64,000 nt of DNA from the NCBI GenBank assembly GCA_046330455.1, contig JAXLSU010000007.1, forward strand, positions 138,660 to 202,659, read 5' to 3'. How positions within the stretch are numbered: the stretch's first letter is position 1; each line of letters opens with the position of its first letter. Source of the stretch: CAVQXR01 sp046330455. Its GTDB lineage: Bacteria > Actinomycetota > Thermoleophilia > Gaiellales > Gaiellaceae. Shown one piece after another: positions 35,123 through 46,073 of this stretch. Both the position numbers and the translations under genes were made by a program. The notes beneath the pieces were generated by a model. The model worked only from the letters and a program-made list of their open reading frames with translations. It ran no database searches and was not told where the DNA came from.

Positions 35123-36457
35123 GTGCGACGCCACGAACCTCCGAGACCGTCCGAGCTCACGACCGCCGACGCCGCCGGCACGGCGCTGCCGGGCGAGGAG
35201 CGCGTCCGCGAGGCGGCCGAGCGGTCGCTCGTGGGTGAGCGGCACGGGCTGAGGGCGGTCTGGCCGTTCCTCGGGCCGGCGTTCATCGCCGCCGTCGCCT
35301 ACGTCGACCCGGGGAACTTCGCAACGAACATCGCCGCGGGCTCGAAGTACGGCTACCTGCTGCTCTGGGTCATCCTCGCCTCGAACCTGATGGCGATGCT
35401 CGTCCAGGCGCTCTCGGCGAAGCTCGGGATCGCGACCGGGATGAGCCTGCCGGAGGTCTGCCGCCGGCAGTTCCCGAGGCGTGTCGTGATCCCGCTCTGG
35501 CTCCAGGCCGAGCTCATCGCGATGGCGACGGACGTCGCGGAGTTCCTCGGGGCTGCGATCGCCCTGAACCTCCTGTTCGAGATTCCGCTCTTCGCGGCGG
35601 CGCTGCTCACGGGCGGGATCGCGTTCCTGATCCTCGGCGTCCAGACGAGGCGCGGCTTCCGCCACCTCGAGGCGCTGATCGCCGTGCTCGTCGGCGTGAT
35701 CCTGCTCGGTTTCGGCTACCTCGTGGTCGAGGCCGAGCCGGCGTGGGGACGTGCCTTCCAGGGGATGTTCAGGCCCGGGTTCGAGGGTGCAGACTCACTG
35801 CTCCTCGCGGTCGGGATCCTCGGCGCGACGGTGATGCCGCACGTCATCTACGTGCACTCGGCCCTGACGCAGAGCCGCATCGTCGGCAAGACCGACGGCG
35901 AACGTCGCCGGATCTTCCGCTTCGAGCGCGTCGACGTGCTGATCGCGATGTCGATCGCCGGGCTGATCAACATGAGCATGCTCGTCATGGCAGCGGGGAT
36001 CTTCCACTCGCGGGGCCTGACCGAGCTTTCCGACCTCGACGAGGTCTTCGACGGACTGCACGCGATCGTCGGAGGCGGCGCAGCCGTCCTGTTCGGCATC
36101 GCGCTGCTGGCCTCCGGCCTCTCCTCCTCGTCGGTCGGGACGATGGCCGGGCAGGTCGTCATGCAGGGCTTCGTGAACCGCCGCATCCCGGTGTTCCTTC
36201 GGCGTCTGATCACGATGGTGCCCGCGCTCGTCGTCGTCGCGATCGGCGTCAACCCCACGTCCGCCCTGATCGTGAGCCAGGTCGTGCTCTCGTTCGGGAT
36301 CCCGTTCGCGCTCGTCCCGCTGGTCCTGTTTACCCGCGACCGGAAGCTGATGGGCGCGCTCGTGAACCGGCGCCTCACCACCGTGGCGGCCGTCGTGGTC
36401 GCGACGCTGATCATCGTCCTCAACGTCGTCCTGCTGGCGCTGACGTTCGGAGCCTGA
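35123..36457 (+). CDS. Nramp-family divalent metal (Mn2+) transporter
   Basis: 444-residue proton-coupled metal importer, eleven predicted helices after a 45-residue hydrophilic N-terminus. The metal-site motifs are present: AYVDPGNFATN (DPGN) in helix 1 and GATVMPHVIYVHS (MPH) in helix 6. LQAELIAMATDVAEFLGAAIAL is another hallmark stretch. Manganese is the usual substrate of the bacterial MntH branch. It starts at GTG. It is followed after 75 bases by a CDF exporter gene, giving a metal-homeostasis group. Confidence 0.93.
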   Translation: MRRHEPPRPSELTTADAAGTALPGEERVREAAERSLVGERHGLRAVWPFLGPAFIAAVAYVDPGNFATNIAAGSKYGYLLLWVILASNLMAMLVQALSAKLGIATGMSLPEVCRRQFPRRVVIPLWLQAELIAMATDVAEFLGAAIALNLLFEIPLFAAALLTGGIAFLILGVQTRRGFRHLEALIAVLVGVILLGFGYLVVEAEPAWGRAFQGMFRPGFEGADSLLLAVGILGATVMPHVIYVHSALTQSRIVGKTDGERRRIFRFERVDVLIAMSIAGLINMSMLVMAAGIFHSRGLTELSDLDEVFDGLHAIVGGGAAVLFGIALLASGLSSSSVGTMAGQVVMQGFVNRRIPVFLRRLITMVPALVVVAIGVNPTSALIVSQVVLSFGIPFALVPLVLFTRDRKLMGALVNRRLTTVAAVVVATLIIVLNVVLLALTFGA

Positions 36458-36532
36458 GGGGCGGCGGAGCGCGGGCGTATCGTTACGGAGCGTGGCGCCG
36501 ACCGAGATCACCCCTGCCCGTGAGGGCTCCTG

Positions 36533-37498
36533 ATGACTCACGGTCACGCACACCACGGGCACGCCCATCTCGACGGTGCGGGCGCCCGCCGCTCGCTCGG
36601 GATCGCGCTCGGGCTGAACGCGGTCTACACCGCCGGTGAGGCGGTTGCCGGGTTCCTGACGGGCAGCCTCGCACTGCTCGCCGACGCCGGGCACAACCTC
36701 TCGGACGTCGCTGCGCTCGCAATCGCGCTCTGGGCGAGCTGGCTCGCGTCCCGGCCGCCGACCGCTCGGCACAGCTTCGGGTACAAGCGGGCCGAGATCC
36801 TGGCCGCGCTGGCGAACGCCCTGCTGCTCGTCGTCGCGTCCGTGCTCGTCTTCGTGGAGGCCGCTCGCCGCTTCGCCGATCCGCCCGAGGTCTCCGGTGG
36901 CTGGATGCTCGTGGTGGCGTCGATCGGGGTCGCGGTCAACATCGGCGGGGCGGCCGCCGTCTACCGCCGCGATCGGACCGACCTGAACCTGCGGGCGTCC
37001 TTCGTGCACCTCGCCGGTGACGCAGCCTCCTCGGCTGGCGTGATCGCGGCCGGCCTGATCGTCCTGACGACCGGCTGGGTCTATGCCGACCCGCTGTTCA
37101 GCATCCTCATCGGCGTGGTGCTCGTGCTCAGCGCCGTCGGGATCATCCGGGACGCCGTGCTCGTGCTTCTCGAGTCGACCCCGCGCGACGTCGACGCCGA
37201 TGAGGTCGGGCGCCGCATGGCGGCAGCGTCCGGCGTCGTCCAGGTCCACGATCTCCACATCTGGGCGATCACCTCCGGCTTTCCCGCGCTCGCCGCGCAC
37301 GTCCTCGTGCGCGAGGGGGAGGACTGCCACGCGCGCCGGCGAGAGCTCGAGGAGCTGCTCCGCCACGAGTTCGGGATCACGCACACGACCCTCCAGGTCG
37401 ACCACGCAGGCGCCGGGCGCGTGGTGTGGACCGGCCGTGAGCTCGGGCCCGTGGGGCCGCACCCTGCGTCCGGCGATCGGCCCGCGTCGAGCGGGTAG
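36533..37498 (+). CDS. Cation diffusion facilitator (CzcD/ZitB-like metal exporter)
   Basis: 321 residues, six transmembrane helices and a C-terminal cytoplasmic domain. Begins with a His-rich MTHGHAHHGHAH segment. Metal-site helices carry LADAGHNLSD (HxxxD) and FVHLAGDAASS (HxxxD), the Zn/Co pattern of the ZitB/CzcD branch, followed by DLHIWAITSGFPALAAHV in the C-terminal domain. The TAG stop (37496-37498) begins a TAGCAT box ahead of tyrS. Exports Zn2+ or a similar ion from the cytoplasm. Confidence 0.93.
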   Translation: MTHGHAHHGHAHLDGAGARRSLGIALGLNAVYTAGEAVAGFLTGSLALLADAGHNLSDVAALAIALWASWLASRPPTARHSFGYKRAEILAALANALLLVVASVLVFVEAARRFADPPEVSGGWMLVVASIGVAVNIGGAAAVYRRDRTDLNLRASFVHLAGDAASSAGVIAAGLIVLTTGWVYADPLFSILIGVVLVLSAVGIIRDAVLVLLESTPRDVDADEVGRRMAAASGVVQVHDLHIWAITSGFPALAAHVLVREGEDCHARRRELEELLRHEFGITHTTLQVDHAGAGRVVWTGRELGPVGPHPASGDRPASSG

Positions 37499-37510
37499 CA
37501 TCGTCCGGCC

Positions 37511-38650
37511 ATGTCCGTCGGGTCGCTCGTCCGGAACGCGCTGCACGTGCTCCCCGAGGGGGAGATCGAGCGCAAGCTCGCGAAGGGGCGTCCGCTGCGA
37601 GTGAAGCTCGGAATCGACGTCACCTCGCCCGACATGCACATCGGGCACGCGATCCCGCTCCAGCGCCTCCGCGCCTTTCAGGACGCCGGGCACATCGCCG
37701 TCCTGATCGTTGGCGACTACACGACGAGGATCGGCGACCCCTCCGGGCGCTCGAGCGAGCGTCCCGTCCTCTCCGATGCGGAGATCGACGCGAACGCGAA
37801 GCGCTACTTCGAGCAGGCCGCGCTCGTGATCGACACCGACCCGGCGCGCCTCGGAGGTCAGGTTCAACGGTGAGTGGCTCTCGAGAAGCTCGACTTCGCC
37901 GCGGTGCTCCGCCTGACGCGGACGGCGACCGTTGCGCGGCTGCTCGAGCGTGACGACTTCGAAAGCGGTTCGCCGAGCAGGCGCCAGGTCTCGGTCTCGA
38001 ACTCCTGTACCCGCTCATGCAGGCCTACGACTCGGTGGCCGTGGGGCGAACGTCGAACCGGCGGCAGCGATCAGCTCTACAACCTCTGACCGGGCGAGAT
38101 GTAATGGCTGCCTACGGGCTCAGGCCGCAGGTCGCGCTCACGCTGCCGCTCCTGCTCGGTCCGGACGGCGAGAAGATGAGCAAGTCGAGGAGCCAGCACC
38201 TCGGCCTCACCGATCCGCCCGAGCAGTTCGGCAAGACGTGCGGATCTCCGACACCGACTACTACCGGCTCGTCATGGAGATCGATCCGGCCGAGATCAGG
38301 GACGAGCCGATGGCCAAAGCAGTGACCCGCTCGCACGGGGCCGGGGCCGCGGAGAGGGCGGAGGAGCCTACTTCACGCAGGTCGTCCGCGAGCAGCGGAG
38401 CGCCCGAGAGGTGCCCGAGGGTATTCGTCGACCCGGGCGTGCTGCATCTCCCGGCGCTGCTCGCCGAGCAGTTCCAGGCGCGATCCACGAGTACTGGCGG
38501 CGGGTGATCGCCCAGGGAGGCGTGAGCTCGACGGTCTGCCCTCGCGGACGTCGACCTCGATGTCAGGACGCCGGGACGCGGCGCATCCTGCAGGGCCGGC
38601 CGGCGCCGGTACGTCCGCCTTCGGTCGGCCGCGACGCGCTTCCTGAGAGC
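37511..38650 (+). pseudogene. tyrS: Tyrosyl-tRNA synthetase, multiply frameshifted
   Basis: The first 115 codons read as a normal class I TyrS (VKLGIDVTSPDMHIGHAIPL, LIVGDYTTRIGDPSGRSS). At about 37850 a one-base insertion breaks the frame (ARL then EVRFNGEWL in the next frame). After that, TyrS segments appear in shifting frames: LDFAAVLRLTRTATVARLLERDDF, LLYPLMQAYDSVAV, DQLYNL, EKMSKSRSQHLGLTDPPEQ, and a C-terminal S4-like stretch (VIAQGGVSS). At least six indels are needed. TyrS is essential and the same indel pattern runs on into the rRNA genes. Sequencing or assembly error is therefore more likely than true decay. Confidence 0.85.
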
Positions 38651-38707
38651 GCTTCCACAACATCGAAGTACCCTGGTTGCGGGATTCTCTGTGACAGGAT
38701 GAACCAT

Positions 38708-38735
38708 TTGACAGCCCGCGCGTCTCTGCTACCAT
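38708..38735 (+). promoter_or_regulatory. Candidate rrn promoter
   Basis: ttgaca (38708-38713), a 16-base spacer and taccat (38730-38735), about 300 bases upstream of the 16S gene. A hairpin-rich leader follows, and a tttgaaaactcaacag segment at 38894 resembles the processing/antitermination leader of Gram-positive rrn operons. Confidence 0.5.
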
Positions 38736-39035
38736 TCTTTGGCTGCACCCGGCGGCTGCACGTTGAAAGTCGTCCGCGACGACCGCACGAAGGAGCGCCC
38801 TTCGCTGAAGGCCCGAGCTATGCTCGGTTCTTGCCGGAGGGCTTCTGACGGAAGTCGGGGGCCTTCTTCATGTGGCGACTGGGCGTGCGGTCTTTGAAAA
38901 CTCAACAGCGTGACGCGTTCGAATATCTCTCGGGCTTCGGCCCGGGGATCGGCAAGGCGTCTCGAGGGCTTCTCGGGACAGCCCCTCCCCAGACCGATAG
39001 CAACCCGTCCCTCGTGGACGGATCTTGCCAGGTAT

Positions 39036-40545
<1,510 letters not shown>

Positions 40546-40757
40546 CTGGGGATGCGGGGCGCCTCGTAGGCGCCCCGGCTCGTCGACTCGGGGTCTCCCC
40601 GTGACCGAAGGCTCCGGGCTCGCCTGGAACAACGTCGACCTCGAGCGCAGATCGCTGTTGAGTTTTGAGAGACCGCCCCTCGGGCGGCCGTCTCGGTCGA
40701 GCGGCCACGGTCCGCGGCGTACCTTGAAAACTCCTGCTGGCCGACGTTGTTCTTCAC
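40546..40757 (+). other. 16S-23S internal transcribed spacer
   Basis: 212 bases without a tRNA gene. Contains two gaaaactc/gagttttgag-like motifs (40660 and 40726) that can pair across the 23S ends during processing, and a small hairpin cgcccctcgggcg near 40675. Confidence 0.6.
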
Positions 40758-42664
40758 GATCAAGAGACAAAGGGCACTCGGTGGATGCCTTGGCGCAGGC
40801 CGAAGAGGACGTGGGCGGCTGCACCGAAAAGCCCGGGGGAGGAGCTGACCATCCCGTTGATCCCGAGGATGTCGAATGGGAAACCCACGCGTGGTAATGC
40901 GCGCGTACCCGTGCCTGAATCAAATGGGGCACGAGGAGGCCAAGCAGGCGAACTGGGGCATCTTGACGGAAAGGAAAGAAATCTCGACTCCCTGGTAGTA
41001 GCGACGAGGATCAGCCCAAACTCGTGCGACGTGACGGGCGGCTTCGTTGTCGCACAGGGGTTGTAGAGCCTGCTCGGATCCGCCTGCCGGTCGAGTACAA
41101 AGTCGAGCGCTAGTCGAAGCGGGTGGAAACTCGCGCCACGGAAGTGCAAGGCCCCGTAGGCGAAAGCGTTCGACCTTTCCTGGGCAGGTACCTGGTACGG
41201 CGAGGCACGGAAGCCGGTCGGAAGCTGAGGACCACCGTGGTCGTACTCTGGCGACCGATAGCGAACTAGTACCGTGAGGAAAGGTGAAAAGTGCCCGCAA
41301 AGTGAAATAAGTACCTGAACCAGTGCCTACAAGCGGTCGGAGCAGGGCTTTGTCCTGTGACATGCCTTTGCATAATGAGCCAGCGAGTTGCTGTTCGACG
41401 GCAGGTTAAAGGAAAACGGAGCCGCAGCGAAAGCGGTCCGAATAGGGCGTGCTAGTCGTCGGACGCAGACCCGAAACTGAGTGATCTACCCATGGGCAGG
41501 TTGAAGCGGGGGTGGAACCTGGAGGATAGACACACGTCGGTTGAAAACGGCGGTGATGACCTGTGGAGATTAAGTGAAAACTAATCCAAACTCCAGAAGT
41601 CTATCTGGTTCTCCCCAGAAATATATTTAGGTATAGCGTCGCGTGTTCAGCATGGCTGTAGGCACTGTTTGGCCTAGGGGGCCTACCAGCTTACCGAAGT
41701 CAGACAAACTCCGAATACCGGCGTTCTAGAGCGTGGCAGTCAGAGTGCGAGGGATAGCTTCGTGCTCGAAACAGCCCAGACCGTCGTAGGCCCTGGTCTG
41801 GCTAAGTGGGAAACGTGTCTGAGGTGCCGAGACAACCAGGATGTTGGCTTGGCTTCGCCTTCACCATTCACGAAGTGCGTAACAGCTTTCTGCTGGTCAA
41901 GTGAACAGGCTGGACAATGTAACGGGGCTCAAGCCAGGAGCCGAAGCTACGGACTTCGAGCTTTGCTCGGGTAGTACGGGAAACGTTCCCAGACCGACTA
42001 CGAAGCGGCGGCGAAGCCAGCCGTGGAGGTCTGGGAAATGAAGATGCTGGCGCGAGTAACGAGAGAAGTCGAGAAACTCCCCCGCCGAATGCCCAGGGTT
42101 CTGAGTAAAGCTAATCTTCTCAAGGATTGGTCAGGTTCAGCCGAGGCCGAAAGGCGTAGGCGATGAACAGTTGATATTCCGGTACACCACCATGTATTCA
42201 CCTGCCGGGGACGGGGTAGGCTAGGGAAACCCAGGCGTGGTCGTCCTGGGTAGCTTGTATCGAGGCCTCCGTAGAGGAAATCCGCGAACATCGAGCCTGA
42301 ACCGGTCGAAACAATGAGCAGTTCCTGAAGCCATGCCTCCATGAGAAAAGCCTCTGCGAGGTGGCAGGTACTATGCCAAAACCGACACCAGGTGGGCAAG
42401 TAGAGAATACTCAGGCAGTCGGAAGAACCACTCGTTAAAGGAACTCGTAAAAATGGCCATAACTTCGGAGAAGACGCCGTCAAGATGAGGAACTCTTTAT
42501 GAGAACAGGCGGGCAGCCACACTGGCTGGCAAGCGACTGTTTGAAAACACAGGTCTCTGCAGGAAATCGAAAGACGACGTATAGAGCTGACGCCTGCCCG
42601 GTGCCGGAAGTGCACGAGAGGTTAGCTGGCGTATAGTCAAGCCCTGACGGCGGCCCGTAACTAT

Positions 42665-43372
42665 CGACTGTGGTAGTTGTAAAACCGGCTATTTGCGAAC
42701 ATCCGGGTATCCGCACTACTCTTGGTGCCGTCCGGCTGGGCGTTTACCCGCAAGTGACAACGTGACGGGTGCGGACAATCAGCAAAGGGAAAAGACCTTC
42801 CGTCGAGGCGATCATCGCTCGGGGCTTCCTTGCGGATTCGCTCTCGGTGATACCTTCATGCTCGTCTGTCGCCGATGAGGGTGACTACGGGAGGGGCTGG
42901 AAGGTGTCCGCGGCCTTCAATGCCTCCCAGCGAGATCGGGCTCCGCTCGATCTCTTCAAGGCAACACTGGGCTGCGGCGGTGTCCTTGGTAACGGCAACT
43001 GGTACTGGGAGGTCAACCGTCTGGACGACCTCCTGGGCGTCATGCCGTTCTTCCGGCGGTTCCACTTCGTCCGGCAGGCGCCGCGGCCGAACAAGGTCCA
43101 GGCGATCGACCTGCTGGCGGCGGCTTTTCCACTCGTAGATTTCAACCCCACGCAGGTTCTTGCTCTCCGGGAACGGATGAACCGAGGCGGAAGAGGGAAG
43201 TACTCCGCGGAAGGAATCCTCAGAGACTATACTTCGAGCCTGACCGCCGAGCAGCGGCCAGAATGGGAATGTAGTCCGATCTCACGGGCGACCGTGGTAG
43301 CCAGAAATGTGTCAGCCCCTCGGTGAAGTATCGATGGCTGGAGGAGTAACAACCATGAACAGTCCCCAGGTG
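42665..43372 (+). other. Group I intron 1 in 23S helix 69 (site L1917)
   Basis: The 5' exon ends AACUAU. A perfect internal guide, GUAGUU, lies at 42673-42678 and would form P1 with the obligatory U-G wobble at the splice site. The intron ends in G at 43372, after which acatggcc can close helix 69 with the upstream ggcc. A core block (42714-42790) is about 85% identical to one in intron 2. The insert carries a LAGLIDADG ORF. L1917 is a known insertion site in bacterial 23S genes (for example in Coxiella). The subgroup was not determined. Confidence 0.8.
42769..43326 (+). CDS. LAGLIDADG homing endonuclease in intron 1 (motif degenerate)
   Basis: 185 codons. From about residue 20 it follows the LAGLIDADG_1 fold: IIARGFLADSLSV, GRGWKVSAAFNASQRDRAPLDLF, LGCGGVLGNGNWYWEVNRLDDLLGVMPFF, KVQAIDLLAAAFPLV and ALRERMNRGGRGKYS. 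It would nick or cut intronless 23S genes so that the intron is copied in. The signature helix reads GFLADS where GFLDADGS-type sequence is expected, so two residues seem missing and activity is doubtful. The first 20 residues overlap the ribozyme core and are probably not the true start. Read errors in this region could explain the motif. Confidence 0.72.
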   Translation: MRTISKGKRPSVEAIIARGFLADSLSVIPSCSSVADEGDYGRGWKVSAAFNASQRDRAPLDLFKATLGCGGVLGNGNWYWEVNRLDDLLGVMPFFRRFHFVRQAPRPNKVQAIDLLAAAFPLVDFNPTQVLALRERMNRGGRGKYSAEGILRDYTSSLTAEQRPEWECSPISRATVVARNVSAPR

Positions 43373-43386
43373 ACATGGCCTAAAGG

Positions 43387-44003
43387 GACAGTGCAGGTCC
43401 TTTGGGAAATCGTTGCCCCCGCTGGTAACGGCGCGAACGCATCTCCTTGGAAAACGAGTATCCCGCACTACTCCATGGTGCCCGTCCGGTCAGGCGTTTA
43501 CCGCTAGTGACAGCGTGACGGGTGCGGAAAACCAGCAAAGGAAAGGCTGAACGAGCAACGTGGATGGGTGGTCGGCTTTGTAGACGATGAAGTTCTTCGG
43601 AGTGGGGCAGGTGTACGTCAACCCGGCGGTCAGACAACCCACCGGGAGCACATACACCGCTGCTCCGTGTGCCGCCGTTCGGATCTGCTGGAGGGCGATC
43701 ATCCGTTCTTCCAGGCGGCATCCGCTGCGGACGGCGAAGAGCAGTACGGTAACCTAAAGTTCGCGTACTGCGTGCATGGAGGCCGCTGTGGCGATGTCAC
43801 CATTACGAGGTCTGGTGCAGATCGTCGAGGTGATGCAGACGTGAATAGGAAGAGCAGGCGAAACCGTCAGGATCTCCCGGGGATATACGCCAGGAAGGCC
43901 TGGGCACAGGGTCATGGGGGATACCGATTATCTGCATGGCGACATGCAGGGAGTAACGTATCGAAGTGCTGTTCGGTCAGGCATCCGTCCGGATAAGACG
44001 ATC
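43387..44003 (+). other. Group I intron 2 in 23S helix 69/71 region (about L1931)
   Basis: Follows a short exon of about 14 bases (acatggcctaaagg, equivalent to 1918-1930). The exon end cctaaagg pairs with cctttggg at 43399-43406, which fits a P1 guide. A core block at 43466-43542 matches intron 1, so the two introns are sisters. The 3' boundary is set by agcgaaatt of the downstream exon. The exact last base is uncertain because the expected terminal G is displaced by three bases. The L1931 site is also used by introns in Thermotoga and Simkania 23S genes. Confidence 0.68.
43562..43870 (+). pseudogene. Remnant LAGLIDADG homing endonuclease in intron 2
   Basis: Begins with an excellent motif, GWVVGFVDDE. 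It then jumps at once to the middle of the fold (FFGVGQVYVNP in another frame), continues as THREHIHRCSVCRRSDLLEG, then HPLRTAK, and ends LVQIVEVMQT-NRKSR in a third frame. About 50-60 central residues and several single bases are missing. It cannot encode an intact enzyme as given. Frameshifts may partly be read errors, but the internal deletion is too large for that alone. Confidence 0.65.
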
Positions 44004-44012
44004 AGCGAAATT

Positions 44013-44049
<37 letters not shown>

Positions 44050-44549
44050 CGACTTGGGCGCTGTCTCAGCGAGGATCCGGTGAAACTGTAGTCTCAGTGC
44101 CGAGTACCGTGGCTGGACGGAAAGACCCCGTAGACCTTTACTACAGCTTGATGTTGGAGTCTGGGATACGTTGTCCGGGATGAGTTGGGGAGGCTGTGAA
44201 ACGGCGGCGCTGTATGTGAATATTTCGCCCAGGATACCACCCTTCGTGTTCTGGGCTTCTAACCCGACGCCGTGATCCGGGTCAGGAACAGCGTCAGGTG
44301 GGTAGTTTGACTGGGGCATTCGCCTCCTAAAATGTAACGGAGGCGCGCAAGGTTCCCTCAGTACGGTTGGAAATCGTACGAAGAGCGCAAAGGCAGAAGG
44401 GAGCTTGACTGCGAGACTGACAAGTCGAGCAGGTGCGAAAAGCGGGCCTTAGTGATCCGGCGGTGGAGAGTGGAATCGCCGTCGCTCAACGGATAAGGTA
44501 CTCCGGGGATAACAGGCTTATCCTCCCCAAGAGTCCACATCGACGAGGA

Positions 44550-44584
<35 letters not shown>

Positions 44585-44595
44585 AAGGCTGGAGT

Positions 44596-44627
<32 letters not shown>

Positions 44628-44635
44628 GCGGTACA

Positions 44636-44681
<46 letters not shown>

Positions 44682-45009
44682 ATGGGCGCTGGAGTCTTGA
44701 AGTCGTCCTAGTACGAGGACCGGGACGGTGGAACCTCTGGTGTATCGATCGTCGTGCCAACGGCGCTGCTGATTAACTACGTCTGGACCGGGATAACCGC
44801 TGAAAGCATCAGCGAAGCCCACTACAGACCTGGACTCCCATCGCAGAGGAGACCGGGACGTGACCACCACGTTGATGAGCTGGGACGTGCAAGCACAGCA
44901 ATGTGTTCAGCGGACCCGTACGGGTATCCGAGGTCTGATCTGGCGCACAATGTCGCTATGGAGTTTGAGGGTATGCAGGGAGTGGCTCGGCATCACAACC
45001 TGACAGTTT

Positions 45010-45125
45010 TCCGGTGGTCATAGCGGCGGGGAAACACCTCTTCCCATTCCGAACAGAGCAGTTAAGCCCGCTAGCGCCGATGGTACTCGGAGGGCAACCT
45101 CCCGGGAGAGTAGGACGCCGCCGGA
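45010..45125 (+). rRNA. rrf: 5S ribosomal RNA
   Basis: 116 bases. Ends pair perfectly as helix I (tccggtgg / ccgccgga with one G-U). The conserved cattccgaacagagcagttaagcc and cgccgatggtact segments and the gggagagtagg 3' arm are present. It follows the 23S gene after about 70 bases. Confidence 0.95.
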
Positions 45126-45134
45126 ATCTTCCTC

Positions 45135-45160
45135 GTAGAGGCCGAGCAATCGGCCTCTAC
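45135..45160 (+). terminator. rrn operon terminator hairpin
   Basis: Perfect 11-bp stem gtagaggccga-gcaa-tcggcctctac starting 10 bases after 5S. No U tract. The convergent protease gene begins to be read from the other side about 60 bases later. Confidence 0.75.
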
Positions 45161-45223
45161 GCGTCTCTACGACGATTGCGTGACCGGGGGCGACCCTGCG
45201 GGCCGCGCCGGCGCCGGCCCCCG

Positions 45224-46036
45224 TCAGGCCGCTTCGAGCCGGTCGACCCAGTCGGGATCGAGCCTGCGCAGGCGCCCGATCCGGTCGTCGACCCGGGGAT
45301 GGGTCTTGAACAGCGAGGCAAGGCGGTCGTTCCCGAACGGGTCGACGAGATGGAGTGGCTCGGTCACCGGGCTGCCGCGGAACTCGACGAGCTCCATCGC
45401 CTGCTCGAGCCGCGCGAGCGCGTCCGCGAGACCGTGAGGAGTCTCGCAGAGCCGTGCTGCGAACACGTCGGCGATCAGCTCGCGCTTCGGCGAGAGCATG
45501 ACGTGGACGAGGCTCGCCGCCAGGGGGGCGAGGACGGCGAGCAGCACCCGCTGGAACGGGCGTCCACCGATCCGGCTCGCCTCGACGAGCCAGAGTGCCA
45601 GGAGCACGACGGGGGTCTGGACGGCGGTGTCCCTGAGCCGGGCATGGGCGAGCTCGTGGGCGAGGATGCCCTCGAGCTCCTCCGGCGGGGCCATCGCGAG
45701 GAGCCCGCGGCTGAGCGCGATTCCGAGATCACCCGTGCCCCGACCGACGGAGAGCGAGCGCGGGTACCCGTCGGCCAGCAGGTAGAGGCGCGGCTTCGGA
45801 ACGCCGGCCTCCAGTGCGAGGCGTTCCACGGTCGAGTACACGAGCGGCGCCTGCGCGAGCGGTAGCTCCCGGGCGCCCATCGAGGCCAGCAGGGCGCGGG
45901 GCCCGAGCGCAAGGATCGTGCCGACGATCGCCGCTCCGACGGCTGCGAAGACCCCCGCGAGACGGAGCTCGCCCAGCCACCAGCCGAGGCCGCCGAGCAG
46001 CACCACGAGCCCGCCGAGAAGCAGGAACGCCTTCAG
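45224..46036 (-). CDS. HtpX-like M48 zinc metalloprotease
   Basis: Membrane protease of the M48 family that degrades damaged membrane proteins. Zinc site HELAH (in EGILAHELAHARL), a second-Glu region in SPKRELIADVFAARL, and two N-terminal plus two central membrane helices. About 270 residues. The protein should begin KAFLLLGGLVVLLGGLGWW, typical for HtpX. The only start-like codon there is CTG at 46036; the nearest GTG (46006) would cut the first helix. It lies downstream of the Sm-like gene on the same strand, probably in one transcript. Confidence 0.87.
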   Translation of the reverse strand: MKAFLLLGGLVVLLGGLGWWLGELRLAGVFAAVGAAIVGTILALGPRALLASMGARELPLAQAPLVYSTVERLALEAGVPKPRLYLLADGYPRSLSVGRGTGDLGIALSRGLLAMAPPEELEGILAHELAHARLRDTAVQTPVVLLALWLVEASRIGGRPFQRVLLAVLAPLAASLVHVMLSPKRELIADVFAARLCETPHGLADALARLEQAMELVEFRGSPVTEPLHLVDPFGNDRLASLFKTHPRVDDRIGRLRRLDPDWVDRLEAA

Positions 46037-46073
46037 GACGTTCCGGGCCGCCTGAAGGCCCGGTCGGACGTCG

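Noticed and set aside
40546..40757. tRNA-Ile or tRNA-Ala in the rRNA spacer
   Set aside because: No T-loop (ggttcga) or acceptor pairing found in the 212-base spacer.
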